Shown here one piece after another: positions 17,954-26,634 of a DNA stretch of 64,000 bases. The position numbers were made by a program, and so were the translations under genes. This DNA comes from an uncultured Clostridia bacterium (lineage in GTDB: Bacteria > Bacillota > Peptococcia > Peptococcales > Peptococcaceae), in the NCBI GenBank assembly GCA_944391625.1, contig CALXUG010000006.1, forward strand, positions 1 to 64,000, given 5' to 3'. The notes beneath the pieces are model-generated. The model saw only the letters and a program-made list of their open reading frames with translations, was not told the DNA's origin and made no database searches. The first letter of the stretch is position 1. Each line of letters opens with the position of its first letter.

Positions 17954-18934
17954 ATGTTTCCACAAACAAGAATGCGCAGATTCAGAAAAAATGAAACTAT
18001 CCGCAAAATGGTGCGGGAATCCAGAGTGCATGCAGAGCAGTTGATTTATCCGATTTTTGTAGTAGAGGGTGAAGACCAGATAAACCCAATTGATTCCATG
18101 CCGGGTATTTATCAGTACTCTCTGGATCATTTGCTGGAAGAAGTGGAGCGGGCAGTTGCTGTTGGTATCAGCAGTATTATTTTATTCGGCATTCCGGCAG
18201 AGAAAGATGCTGTGGGCAGCCAGGCTTATGCGGAACATGGTATTGTGCAGGAAGCCATCCGCAAAGTGCGGGCTGCTTATCCTGACCTGGCAATTATTGC
18301 CGACTGCTGCTTATGTGAATATACCAGCCATGGTCATTGCGGTTTAATCAGCGGTGCAGGGGAAGTGCTCAACGATCCAACTTTGGATTTGCTGGCGAAA
18401 ACAGCGGTATCTCAGGCTGCTGCCGGTGCAGATATTATTGCGCCGTCGGATATGATGGACGGCCGTGTAGGTGCTATCCGCGCCGCGCTGGACAAAGCCG
18501 GTTATCCAGATGTGGCGGTGATGGCATATTCCGCCAAATACGCATCGGCATTTTATGGCCCGTTCCGCGATGCAGCCGGTTCTGCGCCCCAGTTTGGCGA
18601 CCGTAAAACCTATCAGATGGATCCGGCGTGCAGTGTGCGTCAAGCTATGGCAGAAACCGAGCTGGACGTGGCAGAGGGTGCTGATTATATTATCGTAAAG
18701 CCTGCCTTGGCTTATATGGATATTATGACAAAGACAAGGGAAGCATTTTATCAGCCCATTGTGGCTTATAATGTCAGCGGCGAGTATGCCATGGTGAAAG
18801 CTGCTGCTGCCAATGGCTGGATTGATGAAAAGAAAATTGTAATGGAAATTATGACTGGTTTTGTGCGGGCAGGCGCTGATATGATTTTAACCTATCATGC
18901 AATTGATGTAGCCAAATGGTTACAGGAAAAATAA
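17954..18934 (+). CDS. hemB: Delta-aminolevulinic acid dehydratase (porphobilinogen synthase)
   Basis: Condenses two 5-aminolevulinates to porphobilinogen. The zinc-site cysteines [15 protein letters not shown] are present near residue 117, along with the Schiff-base lysines in [17 protein letters not shown] and in [12 protein letters not shown]. The length, 326 residues, is right. The ATG at 17954 has AGAGG 9 bp upstream. The same frame stays open back to 17765, but that stretch runs through the palindrome and would add 63 unrelated residues, so it is excluded. Confidence 0.97.
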   Translation: MFPQTRMRRFRKNETIRKMVRESRVHAEQLIYPIFVVEGEDQINPIDSMPGIYQYSLDHLLEEVERAVAVGISSIILFGIPAEKDAVGSQAYAEHGIVQEAIRKVRAAYPDLAIIADCCLCEYTSHGHCGLISGAGEVLNDPTLDLLAKTAVSQAAAGADIIAPSDMMDGRVGAIRAALDKAGYPDVAVMAYSAKYASAFYGPFRDAAGSAPQFGDRKTYQMDPACSVRQAMAETELDVAEGADYIIVKPALAYMDIMTKTREAFYQPIVAYNVSGEYAMVKAAAANGWIDEKKIVMEIMTGFVRAGADMILTYHAIDVAKWLQEK

Positions 18935-18972
18935 AAACATGCATTTCATATTTTGAAGGGAGCGTTTTTCGT

Positions 18973-20268
18973 ATGGATTTTACAAAATCGCAGCAATTAT
19001 TCAAAGAAGCAGTAGAACTGATTCCCGGCGGTGTAAACAGCCCTGTACGTGCGTTTAAAGCAGTTGGGGATTTCCCGGTGTTTATCGAAAAAGGGGAAGG
19101 CTCTAAATTATATGATGTAGACGGCAATGAATTTGTGGATTATATCTGCTCCTGGGGCCCGCTGTTATTGGGTCATCAGCCGGCCAGCGTGACTGCTGCC
19201 GTGCAGGATGCGTTGCTAAAGGGCAGCACCTTTGGAGCGCCGACTGCGCTGGAAGTAGAAATTGCAAATATGATCGTGGACGCAGTTCCATCTGTAGAAA
19301 TGGTTCGTATGGTAAACTCCGGTACGGAAGCAACCATGAGTGCCATTCGTCTGGCCCGCGGTTATACCAAACGAAATAAACTGGTAAAGTTTGAAGGCTG
19401 CTATCATGGACATGCCGACCATCTGTTGATCAAAGCCGGTTCCGGCGCATTGACATTTGGTGTACCTTCCAGTCCAGGGGTGCCGGAATCTATCGCTTCT
19501 GAAACCTTGACTGCTACCTATAATAATTTAGACAGTGTGAAAGATCTGTTTGCCCAATATCCAGATCAGATTGCCGCCGTTATCGTAGAGCCGATAGCCG
19601 GTAATATGGGTCTGGTTCCTCCGGCAGAAGGATTTTTGGAAGGATTGCGGGAAGTTACCAAAGAGCATGGCGCTTTGTTGATTTTTGATGAAGTGATCAG
19701 CGGTTTCCGCGCTTCTTACGGCGGTGCGCAGAAAGTATTCAATATTATGCCGGATTTGACCTGTTTGGGTAAAATCATCGGCGGTGGTCTGCCGGTAGGT
19801 GCTTATGGCGGCCGCAGAGAAATTATGGAACATGTAGCGCCGGTAGGTCCTGTTTACCAGGCCGGTACCTTATCCGGCAATCCGGTAGCGATGGCGGCTG
19901 GGATTGCAACTTTAACAGAGTTGGCGAAACCGGGCGTTTACGAAATGGTAGAAGGCAAAGCAAAAACATTGGCGGATGGGCTGCGTGCTGCTGCCGAAAA
20001 AGCTGGCGTAAAAGTAGCCATCAATCACAGCGCATCTCTGCTGACTGTATTCTTCACTGAACAGCCGGTAGATAATTATGCAGCTGCCATGTCTTCTGAC
20101 GCTGCCAAGTTTAAGGTGTTCTTCCAGTCCATGCTGAACCAGGGGATTTATTTACCGCCATCCCAGTTTGAATGCTGGTTTGTATCTTTGGCGCACAGCG
20201 ATGAAGATCTTGCAAAAACACTGGCTGCCGCTGAAACTGCATTTGCTGCCGTAGCTGCCATGAACTAG
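18973..20268 (+). CDS. hemL: Glutamate-1-semialdehyde 2,1-aminomutase
   Basis: A PLP enzyme converting glutamate-1-semialdehyde to 5-aminolevulinate, the product used by HemB. Family features are [10 protein letters not shown] near the N-terminus, [21 protein letters not shown] and the PLP lysine in [17 protein letters not shown]. At 431 residues it is full length. Start chosen at 18973, after GAAGGGAG with a roughly 10-bp gap. It closes the operon, so steps hemA, hemL, hemB, hemC and hemD are all present, together with branching to siroheme. Confidence 0.97.
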   Translation: MDFTKSQQLFKEAVELIPGGVNSPVRAFKAVGDFPVFIEKGEGSKLYDVDGNEFVDYICSWGPLLLGHQPASVTAAVQDALLKGSTFGAPTALEVEIANMIVDAVPSVEMVRMVNSGTEATMSAIRLARGYTKRNKLVKFEGCYHGHADHLLIKAGSGALTFGVPSSPGVPESIASETLTATYNNLDSVKDLFAQYPDQIAAVIVEPIAGNMGLVPPAEGFLEGLREVTKEHGALLIFDEVISGFRASYGGAQKVFNIMPDLTCLGKIIGGGLPVGAYGGRREIMEHVAPVGPVYQAGTLSGNPVAMAAGIATLTELAKPGVYEMVEGKAKTLADGLRAAAEKAGVKVAINHSASLLTVFFTEQPVDNYAAAMSSDAAKFKVFFQSMLNQGIYLPPSQFECWFVSLAHSDEDLAKTLAAAETAFAAVAAMN

Positions 20269-20338
20269 GCAGAAACGATATACGCATGATATATAAATGC
20301 AACGGATACGCTTTGCCCTGCTCAACTGCAATTTGTGG

Positions 20339-20367
20339 TTGAGTCGGCAGGCGGTATCTGTTATAAT
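20339..20367 (+). promoter_or_regulatory. Promoter of miaB
   Basis: TTGAGT (20339-20344), a 17-bp spacer and TATAAT (20362-20367), 42 bp before the miaB GTG. Just upstream (about 20317-20350) an imperfect inverted repeat, CTGCTCAAC/GTTGAGTCGGCAG, overlaps the -35. It may terminate the hem operon or bind a regulator. Confidence 0.65.
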
Positions 20368-20409
20368 GCTGTAAATAGTAAGTTAGTACTGTAAAGAAGA
20401 GGTGTCACT

Positions 20410-21804
20410 GTGCAAGAACAGGATACGTATTATTTGAATGAGATTTGTACCCAGAATGCATTGTACACACAGCAGACAGGGCGCAAGAAAAAATGCCTCA
20501 CCCATACCTTCGGCTGCCAGATGAATGAGCGGGATTCGGAAATTCTGTTTGGTTTTTTGGCGCAGATGGGGTATGAAAAAACAGATATCGAGGCGGAAGC
20601 TGATCTGGTATTGTTCAATACCTGCTGTATCCGTGAAAAAGCGGAGAGCAAAGTGTTGAGCCATCTGGGTGAGCTGAAAAAGCTAAAACAGAAAAATCCG
20701 GATATGATTATCGGTGTCTGCGGCTGCATGATGCAACAGAAAGGCATGGCGGATATGATTCGCAGCTCTGCACCCTATGTGGATTTGATTTTTGGAACAC
20801 ACAATCTGCATCATTTTCCCAAATATCTCTATGATGTATATCAGGGAAAAGGGCGCCAGATTGAAGTGTTGGACAAAGAAGAAGGTGTGCAGGAAGGATT
20901 GCCGTCCTATCGGGAGTATCCTTTCAAAGCGCTGGTAAACATCGTGTATGGCTGTAATAATTTTTGCACGTACTGTATTGTGCCCTATGTGCGGGGCCGG
21001 GAACGGAGCCGCAAACAGGCTGATATTGTGCAGGAAGTAAAACAGCTGGTGGCTGACGGTGTGGTAGAAATCACTCTGTTGGGACAGAATGTGAACAGCT
21101 ATGGGCTGGATCTCCAGGATGGTACAACCTTTGCCGGTTTGCTGCAGGAATTGGATCAGATTGAAGGGCTGCGCCGCATTCGGTATATGACATCCCATCC
21201 AAAAGATTTGACAGAAGAACTGGTGAAAACTATCGCTGAAAGCAGCAAGGTAGTGGATCATTTTCATCTGCCGGTGCAGTCGGGCAGCAGCCGTGTGCTG
21301 GATTTGATGAATCGCCGTTACACCAAAGAGCATTATCTGCATCTGATTGATATGATCCGCAAATATATGCCTGATGCTGCCATCAGTACCGATATTATTG
21401 TCGGCTTTCCCGGGGAAACCGAAGAAGATTTCCTGGAAACCATTGACCTGGTGCAAAAAGTCAAGTTTGACAGTGCCTTCACCTTTGTGTATTCCAAACG
21501 GACAGGCACACCGGCGGCAAGAATGGAAGATCCGACATCGCTGGAAGAAAAGAAAGAGCGGCTGCAGCGTCTGAACGATGCGTTAAGTGATATCAGCCGC
21601 GATATCAATGATAAACTGCAGGATACTGTAGTAGAAGTACTGGTGGAAGGGCCCAGCAAGACCAATGAGGCAATGCTTTCAGGCCGTACGACCACCAATA
21701 AAACTGTTATTTTTGCAGGCGAACCTTCTTTGATTGGGCAGATTGTTTCCGTAAAAATTACGGAAGCCCAGACATGGATATTAAAGGGCGCTTTGGCAGA
21801 ATAA
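20410..21804 (+). CDS. miaB: tRNA-2-methylthio-N6-dimethylallyladenosine synthase MiaB
   Basis: A radical-SAM methylthiotransferase that modifies A37 of tRNAs reading UNN codons. An N-terminal UPF0004 domain holds three cluster cysteines (FGCQMN, NTCCIRE, CGCM). The radical-SAM motif CNNFCTYC is near residue 180, and a C-terminal TRAM domain follows. At 464 residues the length is normal, with about 25 extra residues before the first conserved strand. The GTG start follows AGAAGAGGTG. It pairs with the Cys-tailed YlbF-family gene 40 bp downstream, as miaB pairs with ricA (ymcA) in B. subtilis. Confidence 0.96.
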   Translation: MQEQDTYYLNEICTQNALYTQQTGRKKKCLTHTFGCQMNERDSEILFGFLAQMGYEKTDIEAEADLVLFNTCCIREKAESKVLSHLGELKKLKQKNPDMIIGVCGCMMQQKGMADMIRSSAPYVDLIFGTHNLHHFPKYLYDVYQGKGRQIEVLDKEEGVQEGLPSYREYPFKALVNIVYGCNNFCTYCIVPYVRGRERSRKQADIVQEVKQLVADGVVEITLLGQNVNSYGLDLQDGTTFAGLLQELDQIEGLRRIRYMTSHPKDLTEELVKTIAESSKVVDHFHLPVQSGSSRVLDLMNRRYTKEHYLHLIDMIRKYMPDAAISTDIIVGFPGETEEDFLETIDLVQKVKFDSAFTFVYSKRTGTPAARMEDPTSLEEKKERLQRLNDALSDISRDINDKLQDTVVEVLVEGPSKTNEAMLSGRTTTNKTVIFAGEPSLIGQIVSVKITEAQTWILKGALAE

Positions 21805-21844
21805 TATAAAAGAAACCATACAAAGACTATACGGAGGTGCTACT

Positions 21845-22252
21845 GTGGATATTTTCACAAAAGCAAAAGAATTAGCAGACGCCATTGCCGGCTCTGCAGA
21901 ACTGGCTTCCTTAAAAGAAGCTGAAATGAAAATGATGATGGACAGCGAAGCAAGAGGTATTGTAGAAGAATACCAGGGTATCCAGATGGATGCGATGAAC
22001 AAAGGCCTGAGCTTTGAAGATCTGTCCGAAGAAGAAAAGAAACATGTAGAAGAACTGGAAGCAAAAATGAATGAAAATGCTAACATCAGCGCATTTTTAG
22101 GTGCAAATCAGGCATTTGAACAGATTCTGCGTTCTGTAAACATGATCATCGGCGCCGCTATCAATGGCGGTAACCAGGGTGGCTGCAGCAGCTGTGGTTC
22201 CCATGGTGCTGATGGTAGCTGCAACTGCGGCGGTAGCTGCGGCAGCTGCTAA
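21845..22252 (+). CDS. YlbF/RicA-family protein with a six-cysteine tail
   Basis: 135 residues. The first 105 or so form the all-helical YlbF/YmcA fold (alternating charged helices, ISAFLGANQAFEQILRSVN). In B. subtilis these proteins (RicA, RicF) work with RicT in an Fe-S-containing complex affecting RNA maturation. Here the last 25 residues add a Gly/Ser linker with six Cys (CSSC, then CNC, then CGSC), a possible metal or cluster site. A GTG start follows GGAGGTG. The location behind miaB supports a RicA-like role; the tail's function is unknown. Confidence 0.8.
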   Translation: MDIFTKAKELADAIAGSAELASLKEAEMKMMMDSEARGIVEEYQGIQMDAMNKGLSFEDLSEEEKKHVEELEAKMNENANISAFLGANQAFEQILRSVNMIIGAAINGGNQGGCSSCGSHGADGSCNCGGSCGSC

Positions 22253-22282
22253 GAAAGAGGATTTAATCCATCTTTGCTGAAA

Positions 22283-22340
22283 ACATGAAAAACAGCTTGT
22301 TCATTCCTTTTTTGGAATGGGCAAGCTGTTTTTTTCATGT
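22283..22340 (+). terminator. Rho-independent terminator of the miaB operon
   Basis: AAAAACAGCTTG...TTCC and GGAATGGGCAAGCTGTTTTTTT form a long stem with a T-rich loop and a T7 tail. The A-run on the left means it could also serve the convergent minus-strand gene. Confidence 0.92.
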
Positions 22341-22365
22341 TTGATTGTCACAACTGAAATAATAT

Positions 22366-22836
22366 CTATTTTAATGATGGTGCATAGTCAAAACCGGCAA
22401 ACATGCCGAACTTGACCACTGGCTGCACTGCGTACAGTGCATTAAAATTTTTTTTTGCCTGGGCCAGGGCGTCTTCTTCTGACATGCCTGCTGCCAGATG
22501 GTTTTCTTTTTGCAGCTGCCGGAACTGTTTGGCAAACTCATCGGTGACATAGATTTTTTTGTATGCTTTGAACACTTTCTGCAGAACCAAAAAACGATAC
22601 CGATCGAACTGGGCCATATATTCAATTTCACCGCGATGCACGCTGATATCCCGATAATCCCTATCATCGGCGCTGATTTGCGCCCAGAGCTGTTCTGCAT
22701 AGGCAATGGCTTCATCTTTTTCCATAAAATACAGAATGGCAGTTTCGTGATTGGTCATATCTCTGTCTTCCACGCTGTATAACGGTCTGTCAGCCCATTG
22801 CTCTCCCAGATAGGCCAATAATTCTTCAAAATTCAT
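22366..22836 (-). CDS. Hypothetical protein, 156 residues
   Basis: A soluble, acidic, mostly helical protein with no recognised motif. Notable segments are an N-terminal MNFEELLAYLGEQWADRP and several aromatic-rich strands (IEYMAQFDRYRFLVLQ). There are no membrane segments or signal peptide. The ribosome site GAGGGGGA lies 6 bp upstream of the ATG, and codon use resembles its neighbours, so it looks like a real gene. It is transcribed divergently from rarA and ends at the miaB terminator. No function can be assigned. Confidence 0.8.
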   Translation of the reverse strand: MNFEELLAYLGEQWADRPLYSVEDRDMTNHETAILYFMEKDEAIAYAEQLWAQISADDRDYRDISVHRGEIEYMAQFDRYRFLVLQKVFKAYKKIYVTDEFAKQFRQLQKENHLAAGMSEEDALAQAKKNFNALYAVQPVVKFGMFAGFDYAPSLK

Positions 22837-22989
22837 AAAAATCCCCCTCTTTTTTGATTATTGTTTATATCTTACCCCGTTTGTCATGATTTCTATCAAA
22901 ATCAAAAATTGAATGTAAAAATAATTTGGCGCAGAAAAACAATTCTGCGTAATCTGCAAAATACCTGCTTGTCGTTGTGATAGTTGGGC

Positions 22990-23024
22990 TGGACGGTGAC
23001 GGTCTTACATGCTACAATAACAGG
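22990..23024 (+). promoter_or_regulatory. Possible rarA promoter
   Basis: TACAAT after CATGC near 23013-23018, with TGGACG about 17 bp upstream, lies 20 bp before the rarA ATG. It is a weak match in the divergent 200-bp gap at 22837-23037. The minus-strand promoter was not identified. Confidence 0.35.
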
Positions 23025-23037
23025 CAGGTGATTAAAT

Positions 23038-24342
23038 ATGACATTATTTGATGTAACAAAAAAAGAAACATTACAGAAAAATGCTCCGCTGGCGCAGCGT
23101 ATGCGTCCGCAGACATTAGATGAAATTTTGGGACAATCCCATATTATCGGGCCGGGCAAGCTGCTGCGCCGCGCCATTGAAACAGATAAGCTGTCGTCTT
23201 TGATTTTCTGGGGCAGCCCCGGTTGCGGCAAGACAACCATTGCCTCGGTCATTGCCAATGTGACCAATAAATTTTATGCCAGCCTGAATGCGGTCACCGA
23301 TGGTGTGCAGGATTTGCGCAAGGTAACCGCTGCTGCCGAAGAAAACTTGTCCCTGTATGGCAAGCAGACCATTCTGTTTATTGATGAGATTCATCGGTTT
23401 AACAAAGGACAGCAGGATGCGTTGCTGCCTTGGGTGGAAAAAGGGCTGATTGTATTAATCGGTGCTACTACACAAAATCCGTATTTCAGTTTGAATCCGG
23501 CGTTGCTTTCCCGCTCTATGATATTTGAGCTGAAGCCGCTGCAGAAAGAAGACATTGCCTGCATTTTGGAACGCAGCTGCCGCGATGTAAAACGGGGGCT
23601 GGGGGCCTATAAGTTGGAAGTAACACCGGAAGCAATAGCCCATTTGTGTAATTGCAGCCAAGGAGACGCCAGAATTGCCTTAAATGGCCTGGAGCTGGCA
23701 GTGTTGTCCAGCCGTCCTGATGAACGGGGTGTGCGGGTGATTGATTTGTCGGTGGTGGAAGAGTCCATTCAGCGGCCCATGGTTGTGTATGACAATACCG
23801 GCGATGAACATTATGATATTATTTCGGCTTTTATCAAAAGTATGCGCGGCTCTGATGCGGATGCTACCATTTATTATCTGGCCCGTATGCTGGATGCCGG
23901 CGAGGATCCGCTGTTTATTGCCCGACGGATTGTGATTCAGGCGGCGGAGGATGTGGGGCTGGCCGATCCCCGTGCGCTGCAGGTTGCCCAGAGCGCGGCG
24001 GCGGCGCTGCAATTTATCGGTATGCCTGAAGGACGGATTATTTTGGCAGAGGCGGCTCTTTATGTAGCCAAAGCGCCCAAAAGCAACAGCGCCTATATGG
24101 CCATCGACAGCGCTTTGGCGCAAGTGCGCGCCGGTAAAGTGGGGGCAGTGCCCAATCATTTAAAGGACAGCCACTACGCCGGGGCAAAACAACTGGGCCA
24201 CGGAACTGGATATCAGTATCCCCATAATAATCCCAGCGGTTGGCTGCCCCAGCAATATTTGCCCGATGCGTTAAAGGATACTGTTTTTTATGAGGAAAAT
24301 CCCCGGGATTATAAAGGATTCCAGAAAGGAGCAAAAACATGA
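23038..24342 (+). CDS. rarA: Replication-associated recombination protein RarA (MgsA)
   Basis: A AAA+ ATPase acting at stalled replication forks. The 434-residue length, N-terminal PLAQRMRPQTLDEILGQ, Walker A WGSPGCGKTT near residue 60, Walker B LFIDEIHRFNKGQQD, the sensor region GATTQNPYF, and the C-terminal tetramerisation domain (SDADATIYYLARMLDAGEDP, ending in VPNHLKD and YQYPH) are all typical. The stop codon overlaps the mnmA start by 4 bp (ATGA), so the two genes are translationally coupled. Confidence 0.97.
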   Translation: MTLFDVTKKETLQKNAPLAQRMRPQTLDEILGQSHIIGPGKLLRRAIETDKLSSLIFWGSPGCGKTTIASVIANVTNKFYASLNAVTDGVQDLRKVTAAAEENLSLYGKQTILFIDEIHRFNKGQQDALLPWVEKGLIVLIGATTQNPYFSLNPALLSRSMIFELKPLQKEDIACILERSCRDVKRGLGAYKLEVTPEAIAHLCNCSQGDARIALNGLELAVLSSRPDERGVRVIDLSVVEESIQRPMVVYDNTGDEHYDIISAFIKSMRGSDADATIYYLARMLDAGEDPLFIARRIVIQAAEDVGLADPRALQVAQSAAAALQFIGMPEGRIILAEAALYVAKAPKSNSAYMAIDSALAQVRAGKVGAVPNHLKDSHYAGAKQLGHGTGYQYPHNNPSGWLPQQYLPDALKDTVFYEENPRDYKGFQKGAKT

Positions 24343-25412
24343 CAGATCAAAAACCGGTAGTGGCTCTGGGTATGAGCGGCGGCGTGGACAGCTCGGTGGC
24401 GGTGCATCTGTTACAGCAGGCCGGTTACCAGGTACATGGCATTCATATGCTGATGATACCGGAACGGTTTCAGTCCAATTCCACTGCTGTGCAGGACGCA
24501 GAAGCGGTGGCCAAACAGTTTGGAATCCAATTTTCCGTGCTGGATGTGCGAGACCAATTTGAAGCACAGATTATAGCCCAGTTTGGCAGAGAGTATTCCA
24601 ACGGCAGAACACCCAATCCCTGCGCATTCTGCAACAAACAATTCAAATTTGGCATATTGGCTCAGCAGGCAAAGGCGCTTGGCGCTGATTTTGTCAGTAC
24701 AGGTCATTATGTGCGGGCTGATGTTTCGCCCAGCGGCAAAAAATTATTTCATAAAGCGGTAGACAGCAAGAAAGACCAGAGTTATTTTTTATCGCTGGTT
24801 GCGCCTGATGTGGTAGCGCATTGCATTTTTCCCTTGGGACAGTATACAAAGGATCAGGTGCGGCAGATTGCCCGAGACTTGGGAATGGCTGTGGCAGAAA
24901 AGCAGGATAGCCAGGAAATTTGTTTTATTACTGACAATGACTATAAAGCTTTTTTAAAGAAAATTCTGCCTGCGCAGGCATTCCGTTCCGGCAATGTGTA
25001 TGCGCAGGACGGCACCTATCTGGGCAAACATGCCGGTATTCAAAACTATACAATCGGACAGCGCAAGGGGCTGGGGATTGCGTTGGGGTATCCGGCTTAT
25101 GTAACCGGGCTGGACGCCAAAAAAAATCAGGTCATCTTAGGCGGCAATGACGGTTTGCTGCATAATCAGCTGCAAGCCAGTCAGAATAATTATTTTCTCT
25201 CTCTGCCGCTGGAAACACCAATTGCTGTGGAAGCCAAGATTCGTTACCGGGCTCAGGCAGCGGCAGCGCAACTGGTGGCCCATGCCGATGGAACGGCTAC
25301 AGTCACCTTTGCTGAGCAGCAGCGCGCCATTACACCGGGTCAGTGCGTGGCTTATTACCAAGGCGATGCCCTCATCGGCGGCGGTATCATTGAACAGGCG
25401 CAAACTGTTTAA
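24339..25412 (+). CDS. mnmA: tRNA-uridine 2-sulfurtransferase MnmA
   Basis: Adds sulfur at U34 of Lys, Glu and Gln tRNAs, using ATP to activate the base. The PP-loop SGGVDSSV is at about residues 14-21. The two catalytic cysteines lie in PNPCAFCNK (near 92) and SQEICFI (near 190). TGHYVRAD and DQSYFLSL are also present. The 357-residue length is normal. Together with miaB upstream this stretch is rich in tRNA anticodon-loop modification genes. The sulfur donor desulfurase is not in the window. Confidence 0.97.
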   Translation: MTDQKPVVALGMSGGVDSSVAVHLLQQAGYQVHGIHMLMIPERFQSNSTAVQDAEAVAKQFGIQFSVLDVRDQFEAQIIAQFGREYSNGRTPNPCAFCNKQFKFGILAQQAKALGADFVSTGHYVRADVSPSGKKLFHKAVDSKKDQSYFLSLVAPDVVAHCIFPLGQYTKDQVRQIARDLGMAVAEKQDSQEICFITDNDYKAFLKKILPAQAFRSGNVYAQDGTYLGKHAGIQNYTIGQRKGLGIALGYPAYVTGLDAKKNQVILGGNDGLLHNQLQASQNNYFLSLPLETPIAVEAKIRYRAQAAAAQLVAHADGTATVTFAEQQRAITPGQCVAYYQGDALIGGGIIEQAQTV

Positions 25413-25504
25413 CCATTGGAGCCAGACTGTATAATCTTGTGAAAATACAACTGGTCTGTATATGAGTGATGCCGGTTTTTTTAGATATATTTTAAATGCA
25501 AGAC

Positions 25505-25555
25505 AAAAAAGAATCATCGGCTGTGTAATTCTCAGTTGATGATTCTTTTCATTTT
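25505..25555. terminator. Bidirectional terminator after mnmA
   Basis: AAAAGAATCATC (25507-25518) pairs with GATGATTCTTTT (25538-25549), followed by CATTTTA. It lies between convergent genes. The 25413-25504 stretch before it shows no gene. Confidence 0.88.
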
Positions 25556-25574
25556 ACAGTGATATTTACCGTTT

Positions 25575-25790
25575 TTAACGATGCTGCTGATGCCAACGGC
25601 GGCGGCATTCAGCGTTTACTAATTTTTCAAAGGAATAGAACTGTTCATCGCCTACTTCTTCACGGATGCGGTCAACGGTAGCGCCTAAATACATGCCTTC
25701 TTTCTTTGTTTCTACCGCAGCGAGGCTGTCACAACAGTCTGCCAGCTGCTGGTCGGTTAAATGCTGCAGTAATTGGGCTAAATCTTTCAT
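25575..25790 (-). CDS. Small hypothetical protein, 71 residues
   Basis: A small charged protein beginning MKDLAQLLQHLTDQQLADCC and ending in RRRWHQQHR. It contains three Cys and a short helical pattern but no motif I recognise. The ATG at 25790 is favoured because AAAGGAG lies 9 bp upstream; an in-frame TTG at 25799 abuts that site. It is monocistronic, convergent with mnmA and sharing its terminator. Confidence 0.65.
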   Translation of the reverse strand: MKDLAQLLQHLTDQQLADCCDSLAAVETKKEGMYLGATVDRIREEVGDEQFYSFEKLVNAECRRRWHQQHR

Positions 25791-25936
25791 CAGAAACAAC
25801 TCCTTTGTCAGTTTTGTGATAACACTCTAGTTAGTATATACCCCAATAGGCGTAAATACAATCCAAACAGGCAGGGTATCTTTTTGCAGGATGGCAGAAA
25901 GTTTTATAACAGACATAGGCGGCATTGCCAGTTCTG

Positions 25937-25945
25937 TGTTATAAT
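25937..25945 (+). promoter_or_regulatory. Extended -10 promoter of the LUD/radical-SAM pair
   Basis: TGTTATAAT (25937-25945), a TGn-TATAAT extended -10 with no clear -35, lies 31 bp before the ATG at 25977. Confidence 0.55.
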
Positions 25946-25976
25946 GACCATAACTGAAAAGAAGGAGGGCTTTTTG

Positions 25977-26621
25977 ATGCAAGAAGATGTGAGAACCATC
26001 CGAAATCGGAAAACAGGAGAAAAAGTTTGTGAAAAACTGCGGAGCAGAGGGTTTGCCGCTTGGTATTGCGCTACTGCCCAGGAAGGGCTGCAGCAGGCGC
26101 TGCAATTAATTCCCGAAGGCAGCAGTGTCAGTTGGGGCGGCTGTAAATCGGCAGAAGAAATCGGGCTGCTGGATGCAGTGCGCAGCGGTAATTATCATGT
26201 ATTGGACAGAGATACTGCCAAAACCGCTGAAGAACGGACTGCCATCATGAAACAGGCACTCACCTGCGATGTATTTTTAACCGGCTCCAATGCCATTACG
26301 GAAGATGGCGAGCTGGTCAATATTGATGGAAACGGCAATCGGGTTGCTGCCATGACCTTTGGCCCGGACAGCGTGATTGTTATTGTGGGCATCAATAAAC
26401 TGACCAGAACTGTGATGGATGCTGCCAATCGGGCCAGAACAGAAGCAGCACCCATCAATGCCCAGCGGTTTGCAAGCTTAAAAACTCCCTGCCAGGTAGA
26501 TGGCATGTGCCATGACTGCAATTTGCCGGACAGCATCTGCAGTTATATTGTCCGCACCAGACGGTGCAAGCCGGCTGAACGGATTAAAGTTATTTTAATT
26601 GGACAATCGTTAGGATTCTAA
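25977..26621 (+). CDS. LUD-domain protein (LutC/DUF162-like)
   Basis: A 214-residue protein with the LUD fold found in LutB/LutC lactate-utilisation proteins: SVSWGGCKSAEEIGLLDAV, TCDVFLTGSNAITEDGELVNIDGNGNRVA and VIVIVGINKLTR. A Cys cluster near the C-terminus (PCQVDGMCHDC, then SIC) could bind a metal or Fe-S cluster. The true start is ATG 25977, with GAAGGAGGG 7 bp upstream; an upstream open frame is ignored. No lutA or lutB partner is present, so lactate use cannot be claimed. It is 13 bp upstream of the radical-SAM gene. Confidence 0.85.
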   Translation: MQEDVRTIRNRKTGEKVCEKLRSRGFAAWYCATAQEGLQQALQLIPEGSSVSWGGCKSAEEIGLLDAVRSGNYHVLDRDTAKTAEERTAIMKQALTCDVFLTGSNAITEDGELVNIDGNGNRVAAMTFGPDSVIVIVGINKLTRTVMDAANRARTEAAPINAQRFASLKTPCQVDGMCHDCNLPDSICSYIVRTRRCKPAERIKVILIGQSLGF

Positions 26622-26634
26622 GGAGTTACAACAT

